Under the pieces are notes generated by a model, which ran no database searches, was not told where the DNA came from, and saw only the letters and a program-made list of their open reading frames with translations. A stretch of DNA of 5,388 nucleotides from the NCBI GenBank assembly GCA_051657745.1, contig JBOFLG010000078.1:1-5388 (forward strand), given 5' to 3'. The first letter of the stretch is position 1, and every line of letters starts with the position of its first letter. Source of the DNA: JBOFLG01 sp051657745. GTDB taxonomy: Bacteria; Actinomycetota; Actinomycetes; Actinomycetales; Dermatophilaceae. Positions 1-5,388 of this stretch are shown one piece after another. Position numbers and translations under genes: made by a program.

Positions 1-13
1 TTCACGACGCGCT

Positions 14-46
14 GCGGCGCCCAGAACCGAACATCCTGGGCGCCGC
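14..46 (-). terminator. Probable acnA transcription terminator hairpin
   Basis: A perfect 11-bp inverted repeat (GCGGCGCCCAG at 14-24 and CTGGGCGCCGC at 36-46) encloses an 11-base loop. The stem begins six bases past the acnA stop codon, where an intrinsic terminator would sit. No U-tract follows on the acnA strand, so this would be a U-less GC-rich hairpin of the kind often proposed in high-GC actinobacteria. The hairpin is seen directly. Its terminator role is inferred from position. Confidence 0.65.
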
Positions 47-52
47 GAGGTC

Positions 53-2821
<2,769 letters not shown>

Positions 2822-2832
2822 TGACTCCTTTT
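2822..2832 (-). promoter_or_regulatory. acnA ribosome binding site
   Basis: On the minus strand the sequence AAAAGGAGTCA directly precedes the ATG at 2821. AAGGAG is a near-perfect Shine-Dalgarno sequence, with only TCA between GGAG and the ATG. No comparable site precedes the in-frame codon at 2872, so this site decides the start of acnA. Confidence 0.8.
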
Positions 2833-2845
2833 CGGTCTCTCGATT

Positions 2846-2863
2846 TATCTTGATGTCAAGATA
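2846..2863. promoter_or_regulatory. Operator-like dyad upstream of acnA
   Basis: TATCTTGATGTCAAGATA is a perfect inverted repeat: two 8-base arms (TATCTTGA/TCAAGATA) around a 2-base centre. It lies 24 bases upstream of the acnA ATG and stands out as AT-rich in a GC-rich region. On the acnA strand its left end reads TATCTT, which fits the loose actinobacterial -10 pattern TAnnnT, so a bound protein could block initiation. The TTGA...TCAA core resembles MarR-family sites. From memory, Streptomyces TamR (MarR family, ligands citrate and trans-aconitate) controls the aconitase gene sacA, making a TamR-like regulator the best candidate. It does not resemble the TetR-type AcnR site of Corynebacterium. 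The dyad is seen; operator function is strong inference; the regulator's identity is weak inference. Confidence 0.75.
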
Positions 2864-3071
2864 TCGTCTCACGTTCCCACGATCATGGCGAGCCTAGGGC
2901 CGCCTCCGCCGTTGTGGAGCCCCGGCAGACTGATGGCTCTGATCGTCGCCGACATCATGGGCCTGCGACCGATGGAGTACGACACGTCAGACGACAGCAG
3001 GCTCCTCCCCCGGCGACGGTGCGCGGGTAGTCTGGAAATCAGCTCGATCACACAAGCCCAGGATGTGCCCG
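2864..3071. other. Divergent intergenic region between acnA and the toxin-antitoxin cassette
   Basis: This stretch must contain the promoter of the toxin-antitoxin operon and probably upstream parts of the acnA promoter. No convincing -35/-10 pair could be fixed for either direction. A weak -10 candidate for the cassette is TAGTCT at 3028-3033. Small open frames exist on both strands, but they lack ribosome binding sites and family-like composition. Imperfect hairpins such as CTCCGC/GTGGAG (2904-2919) are no stronger than expected in GC-rich DNA. No classic antitoxin operator repeat was recognised. Confidence 0.4.
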
Positions 3072-3314
3072 ATGACAGTTCTTCCGGTCACCGTCGACGA
3101 TGACCTGATCGAGTTGCTCGACGCCCAGGCGGCTGAGCCGGGCAGGCCCCGCAGTGAGGTGCTGGCTGCTGCTCTTCGGCGTGGTCTCGGCGGCGGCCGC
3201 GTGGCTGAGACGCTGGGGTCCTACCGGACCGGGGAGGAGATCTCTGAGGACGACGCGATGGCTCTCGCCAAGGCCGAGCTCGCGGCCGCCCGCGCCGAGC
3301 GCACGACCGCGTGA
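3072..3314 (+). CDS. Ribbon-helix-helix antitoxin (CopG/Arc-like) of a PIN toxin pair
   Basis: A protein of 80 residues from the preferred start. The N-terminus has the ribbon-helix-helix pattern: a short alternating strand (TVLPVTVDDD), a first helix (about LIELLDAQAAE), a turn with Gly-Arg-Pro-Arg-Ser, and a second helix (EVLAAALRRGLG). This part should dimerise, bind DNA at its own promoter and repress the operon. The Ala/Glu-rich C-terminal half (about 40-80) is probably the helical segment that wraps the toxin. Two ATGs are possible. The one at 3072 is preferred because AGGA at 3060-3063 is eight bases upstream, whereas the ATG at 3063 would overlap that site and add only MCP. The gene overlaps the toxin gene by four bases, so the two are translationally coupled. 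The partner is recognisable, which supports the antitoxin call; the exact RHH subfamily is not assigned. Confidence 0.8.
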   Translation: MTVLPVTVDDDLIELLDAQAAEPGRPRSEVLAAALRRGLGGGRVAETLGSYRTGEEISEDDAMALAKAELAAARAERTTA

Positions 3315-3739
3315 GCGGTGCTCCATCGCACCGGGTCGTCGTCGACCCGAACGTGTTCATCTCGGCGACAATCACACCCAACGAGGCGCTCGGCCCGATC
3401 ATCGGGCTGATCGACGACGGCACACTCGCGCCGGTCGTGACCCAGCACCTGGTGGACGAGGTCGTCGACGTGCTCGGTCGACCAAAGTTGTCCAGATACG
3501 TCAAGCCGGGAGCCGGAGCCGTGTTCGAGGAGCAGATGCGCCGGCTCGGCGAGTGGCACGCCGACATCGTTGATCCACCCTCGGTCACGCGGGATACCAA
3601 GGACGACTACCTCATTGCCCTCACACTCTCGGCTCGCGCGGAGGCCATCACCAGCGGTGACGAGGACCTCCACACGGCGAAGGATCTCGGCGTCACGGTG
3701 CTCACGCTGCGCGAACTCCTGACGCGCCTCGGTGTCTGA
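3311..3739 (+). CDS. PIN-domain toxin (COG1569/TIGR00305-type putative RNase)
   Basis: A 142-residue protein starting at a GTG that overlaps the antitoxin stop (GTGA). It has the PIN nuclease acidic set in order: Asp12 in VVVDPNVFISA, Glu50 in LVDEVVDVLGRPKL, Asp98/Asp99 in TKDDYLIALT, and Asp117/Asp119 in SGDEDLHTAKDLGV. Together these residues coordinate Mg2+/Mn2+ for single-strand RNA cleavage. The V-DPNVFISA start and the DVLGRPKL segment match the 'putative toxin-antitoxin toxin component, PIN family' group more closely than classical VapC. By analogy with PIN toxins it would cut RNA and halt translation when free of antitoxin; the actual target cannot be read from sequence. No frameshift or lost catalytic residue is visible, so the module appears intact. 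Confidence 0.87.
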   Translation: MSGAPSHRVVVDPNVFISATITPNEALGPIIGLIDDGTLAPVVTQHLVDEVVDVLGRPKLSRYVKPGAGAVFEEQMRRLGEWHADIVDPPSVTRDTKDDYLIALTLSARAEAITSGDEDLHTAKDLGVTVLTLRELLTRLGV

Positions 3740-3839
3740 TCACCTCGGAGCCAGGGCCCGCACACCTAACGTCGGACGTGATCGTGATCGGCGGCCATCG
3801 TCGCCGCGTTTCCCCCTGGTGTGTCGACTCGTTGGGCGT
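3740..3839. other. Convergent intergenic spacer with weak hairpins
   Basis: A 100-base spacer separates the toxin gene and the minus-strand ORF, which point at each other. It contains an 11-base dyad ACGTCGGACGT (3769-3779) and a 5-bp stem GCGGC/GCCGC (3791-3795/3803-3807) followed by GTTTCCCCC. Either could take part in termination for the toxin operon, but both stems are short and expected by chance at this GC content. No gene is seen here. Confidence 0.3.
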
Positions 3840-4256
3840 CTACCACCCGTGAAGCTTGTCCATCCTCTCCTTCGCCTCGGCCTCGGACAGTTTGGGCCGG
3901 AGTCGCGCCGTCGCTGCGTCACATACCGCGCGAAGCTCGGGTCGGCGGTCGGCGAGGTCGGCGAAGAACGTGATGTCCCGCCGGATTGACGCGGCGACCG
4001 AGCCGAAGGTGTCGCGCCTCCAGAGCGTGCGATCGGCGATGGCGTCTGGGGAGGTTCCAGCCCTGAGGAGGACAGCAGCAAGCGCTTCGACCGCCGTGTC
4101 GCGATAGCCGCTCAGGGAGCGCAACAACAGGTCGGTGTCGACGACCCCGTCGGCGAGCAACAGTGGCGGCGAGCTGCTCGCCACCGTCCTCGGCCCCCGG
4201 ATCAACAGCCTCGCCGGCCGCGGCGCGACCTTGGCCGACCTGGATCTGCCGATCAT
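3840..4256 (-). CDS. Hypothetical protein, possibly 5'-truncated
   Basis: I do not recognise the product. The convincing part is the last 95 to 100 residues, from about LLLADGVVDTD to the C-terminal DKLHGW. It is charged and probably helical, contains SGYRDTAVEALAAVLLRAG, and ends in a Lys/Glu-rich helix before TAG at 3840-3842. No signal peptide, membrane segment or known motif is seen. The first 40 or so residues (4256 down to about 4165) are Arg/Ser/Pro-rich and look like antisense of a plus-strand coding remnant. The ATG at 4256 has no Shine-Dalgarno sequence, and no ATG or GTG is seen where the plausible protein begins. The frame starts seven bases after the Nudix stop, so an operon is possible, but a decayed or truncated gene fits at least as well. 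Confidence 0.45.
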   Translation of the reverse strand: MIGRSRSAKVAPRPARLLIRGPRTVASSSPPLLLADGVVDTDLLLRSLSGYRDTAVEALAAVLLRAGTSPDAIADRTLWRRDTFGSVAASIRRDITFFADLADRRPELRAVCDAATARLRPKLSEAEAKERMDKLHGW

Positions 4257-4299
4257 GCTGGCGCTACAGGCCGATGGTGGCCTTCGGGCCCATGTATGA
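4163..4299 (+). pseudogene. Possible C-terminal remnant of an unidentified gene
   Basis: On the plus strand the frame ending with TGA at 4297-4299 reads GGELLATVLGPRINSLAG and then RGATLADLDLPIMLAL. This is a well-mixed, protein-like sequence without the Arg/Ser/Pro bias typical of antisense frames here. The frame is open only back to a stop at 4105-4107, and no start with a ribosome binding site is seen. The last 36 bases overlap the 3' end of the Nudix gene in antisense, and G/C preference at third positions falls off there, so the true remnant probably spans about 4165-4263. Third codon positions of this frame and of the opposing minus-strand frame coincide, so GC3 cannot decide between them. 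I cannot name the family. Confidence 0.3.
4165..4185. repeat. Inverted repeat at the junction of opposed gene remnants
   Basis: GGCGAGC (4168-4174) and GCTCGCC (4176-4182) form a perfect 7-bp dyad around one central T. Allowing one mismatch, the arms extend to ten bases each (4165-4174/4176-4185). A second GGCGAGC copy lies at 4152-4158, giving a direct repeat 16 bases apart. The repeat is seen. Whether it has any role in rearrangement is unknown. Confidence 0.4.
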
Positions 4300-4692
4300 C
4301 CCGGCGCCCGGCCAGCCGGCCTGGGCCAGCTCCACGAACTTCTCGCTGAACCCCAGAGACGGCAACTCGGCCAACTTCACGAACTCCACCGCGCGGATTG
4401 GCCGGGTGTCCGCACCCGGCGTGACCGCGCCGAGCATGCCGCCTGTACGGCGGCACTGGAAGGTGAGGTGAACGACGTGCGCCTTCACCACGTCGCACAC
4501 ATACAGCAGGTCACCGACAGCGACTTCCAGACCGGTCTCCTCGCGGACCTCCCGTTCGAGGGCTTCGGCGACGGTCTCGCTGGGCTCGACCTTACCTCCG
4601 GGCAGCGACCACGACCGGTCGCCTTCGGTGTCCTGGTCCAGCAGCAGAATCTGGTCGTCCTCGAGCACGATCGCGGTGACGCGCACATTCAT
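4264..4692 (-). CDS. Nudix hydrolase
   Basis: A 142-residue protein with a complete Nudix box, G-x5-E-x7-R-E-U-x-E-E-x-G-U: Gly33, Glu39, Arg47, Glu48, Glu51, Glu52, Gly54 and Leu55. The glutamates bind Mg2+ for hydrolysis of a nucleoside diphosphate linked to another group. The N-terminal MNVRVTAIVLEDDQILLLDQ and the WSLPGGKVE strand-loop are typical of small MutT/ADP-ribose-pyrophosphatase-like members; the substrate cannot be predicted. The ATG at 4692 is chosen because GAGGG lies five bases upstream and family members usually begin here; a GTG at 4731 would add 13 atypical residues. It is divergent from the nucleotidyltransferase remnant with a 53-base gap, so the two may once have shared a regulatory region. 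The gene looks intact, although its 3' end abuts rearranged sequence. Confidence 0.88.
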   Translation of the reverse strand: MNVRVTAIVLEDDQILLLDQDTEGDRSWSLPGGKVEPSETVAEALEREVREETGLEVAVGDLLYVCDVVKAHVVHLTFQCRRTGGMLGAVTPGADTRPIRAVEFVKLAELPSLGFSEKFVELAQAGWPGAGSYMGPKATIGL

Positions 4693-4745
4693 TGGCACCC
4701 TCAGACAGTAACCACCTCGGACGATCACCACACGGGGGCGCGGCC

Positions 4746-5321
4746 GTGACCGCCTGGCCGATCACCCAGGTCGTCGTCTGCGCCGGCGGTCTCGGAACAC
4801 GGGTCGCGCCGTGGGCGAGACACATCCCGAAGGAGTTTCATCCCGTCGCCGTGAGGCCAGGCATCCTGCATCTGTTCGACGAGTTGGCCGCGCTAGTGCC
4901 GGCCCGCGTGGTTGTGGTCTATCACCCGTTCTACGAGCCGTTCATCGCCTGGGCCAAGAGCACCCTCGTCCGCGGCGGGCAGGCCGCCTACCAGCGCGCC
5001 GCCGGACTTCCGCGCATCGACCTGCCGCTGCACGAGCAGCTCGATCTGCGGTTCATTCCGCAACGCGGCCAGTACGCCGACGTCACCTCCGTCCGCACCG
5101 GTGCTGACCACCTGTGCGCCTCGTCGGTGCTTCTCAGGCCCGGTCCCCGCCCGGGACGAGCACGGCGACACATTCGACGTGGTGCGTCATCGGGAAGGCG
5201 TCGAAGGCGCGCAGCGACGCGAGCCGGTAGCCCGCGCCAGCGAAGGTCGCGACGTCACGGGCCAGGGCAGCCGGGTCGCACGCCACGTACGCGACCACGC
5301 GGGGCGTCATCCGGGCAATAG
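4746..5321 (+). pseudogene. Truncated sugar-phosphate nucleotidyltransferase
   Basis: The N-terminus carries the nucleotide-binding signature of NTP-transferase/GalU-like enzymes: VVVCAGGLGTR (residues 9-19), then HIPKEFHPV (26-34) with the conserved Pro-Lys-Glu. These enzymes join a sugar phosphate to an NTP, giving NDP-sugar and pyrophosphate. The GTG at 4746 is preferred because a G-run at about 4734-4738 lies seven bases upstream. Family-like sequence (RFIPQRGQYADVTSV, GADHL) continues to about residue 123 (base 5114). After that the frame turns Arg/Gly/Ser-rich and runs antisense through the 3' end of the RNA methyltransferase gene to TAG at 5319-5321. Family members are normally about 250-300 residues or more, so the rest of the catalytic domain is missing. 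The best reading is a gene truncated at about 5112-5133 with a meaningless tail, probably not functional. The exact substrate is unknown. Confidence 0.75.
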
Positions 5322-5388
5322 CCAGCGTCACCTCGCGGCCGGCGCCCGTGCGCGGCGGGTCGAGCACCACGATGTCCGCCTGCTCGGG
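5134..5388 (-). CDS. TrmA/RlmD-family RNA (uracil-5-)methyltransferase, C-terminal part
   Basis: The last 84 residues of a class I SAM-dependent methyltransferase whose 5' part lies beyond the window. Three diagnostic elements are in the right order and spacing: VVLDPPRTGAG (motif IV, Asp10-Arg13 of the fragment), YVACDPAALARD with the expected catalytic cysteine Cys37 (TrmA equivalent: SCNP), and FPMTHHVECVAVL with Glu72 as the expected catalytic base. The family methylates C5 of uridine in tRNA or 23S rRNA, using the cysteine as nucleophile on C6; actinobacterial members often have an N-terminal TRAM domain, not visible here. The frame is open through the last base of the window. The stop is TGA at 5134-5136. 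RNA target and paralog cannot be assigned from this end alone. It points the same way as acnA, with the accessory block between them. Confidence 0.92.
   Translation of the reverse strand, partial: PEQADIVVLDPPRTGAGREVTLAIARMTPRVVAYVACDPAALARDVATFAGAGYRLASLRAFDAFPMTHHVECVAVLVPGGDRA

Noticed and set aside
2854..2859. TTGACA on the acnA strand inside the dyad as a -35 box
   Set aside because: The hexamer is perfect, but the sequence 17 bases downstream (ACCGAA) is not a -10 element. The hexamer is explained by the dyad itself.
2822..2872. 17-codon N-terminal extension of acnA starting at 2872
   Set aside because: It would translate across the operator dyad and the Shine-Dalgarno site, has no ribosome binding site of its own, and is not typical of aconitase N-termini.
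2869..3103. Small open frames on both strands in the acnA/antitoxin intergenic region
   Set aside because: No ribosome binding sites, overlap with the antitoxin start or the acnA promoter, and no family resemblance.
3154..3673. Alternative frames on both strands across the toxin-antitoxin genes
   Set aside because: They are Arg/Pro/Ser-rich shadows. The RHH and PIN motifs and the GTGA overlap establish the plus-strand genes.
5137..5160. GTCCC/GGGAC hairpin at the 3' end of the methyltransferase gene as a terminator
   Set aside because: It lies inside the coding sequence, the stem is only 5 bp and there is no U-tract; expected by chance at this GC content.

Overview
The window is GC-rich with strong G/C preference at third codon positions. 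It carries an AcnA/IRP1-type aconitase with an actinobacterial look, so the source is most likely a high-GC Gram-positive (Actinomycetota) chromosome. The genus cannot be fixed from this sequence. There are no rRNA or tRNA genes, CRISPR arrays, transposases or integrases.

Layout: (1) 1-2821, minus strand: a complete aconitate hydratase gene (acnA, 922 codons from the preferred start), followed by a perfect GC-rich hairpin as its probable terminator. (2) 2822-3071: the divergent intergenic region. It holds a perfect 18-base dyad, TATCTTGATGTCAAGATA, 24 bases upstream of the acnA start, very probably a transcription-factor operator. (3) 3072-3739, plus strand: a two-gene toxin-antitoxin cassette, a ribbon-helix-helix antitoxin overlapping a PIN-family RNase toxin by the four bases GTGA. 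(4) 3840-4299: two poorly defined pieces. One is an unrecognised minus-strand ORF with no convincing 5' end. The other is a plus-strand stretch that looks like the C-terminal tail of a lost gene. They meet near a strong inverted repeat at about 4165-4185. (5) 4264-4692, minus strand: a complete Nudix hydrolase. (6) 4746 to about 5114, plus strand: the N-terminal part of a sugar-phosphate nucleotidyltransferase, cut off and then read antisense through the next gene. (7) 5134-5388, minus strand: the C-terminal end of a TrmA/RlmD-type RNA uracil-5 methyltransferase, which runs off the window.

Interpretation: acnA and the RNA methyltransferase are conserved housekeeping genes pointing the same way. 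The roughly 2 kb between them is a patchwork of a toxin-antitoxin module, a Nudix gene and truncated gene pieces. This looks like an insertion or deletion hot spot rather than a functional operon. I see no convincing new biological system. The items most worth checking are the acnA operator, the truncated nucleotidyltransferase junction at about 5112-5133, and the junction of opposed remnants at about 4160.
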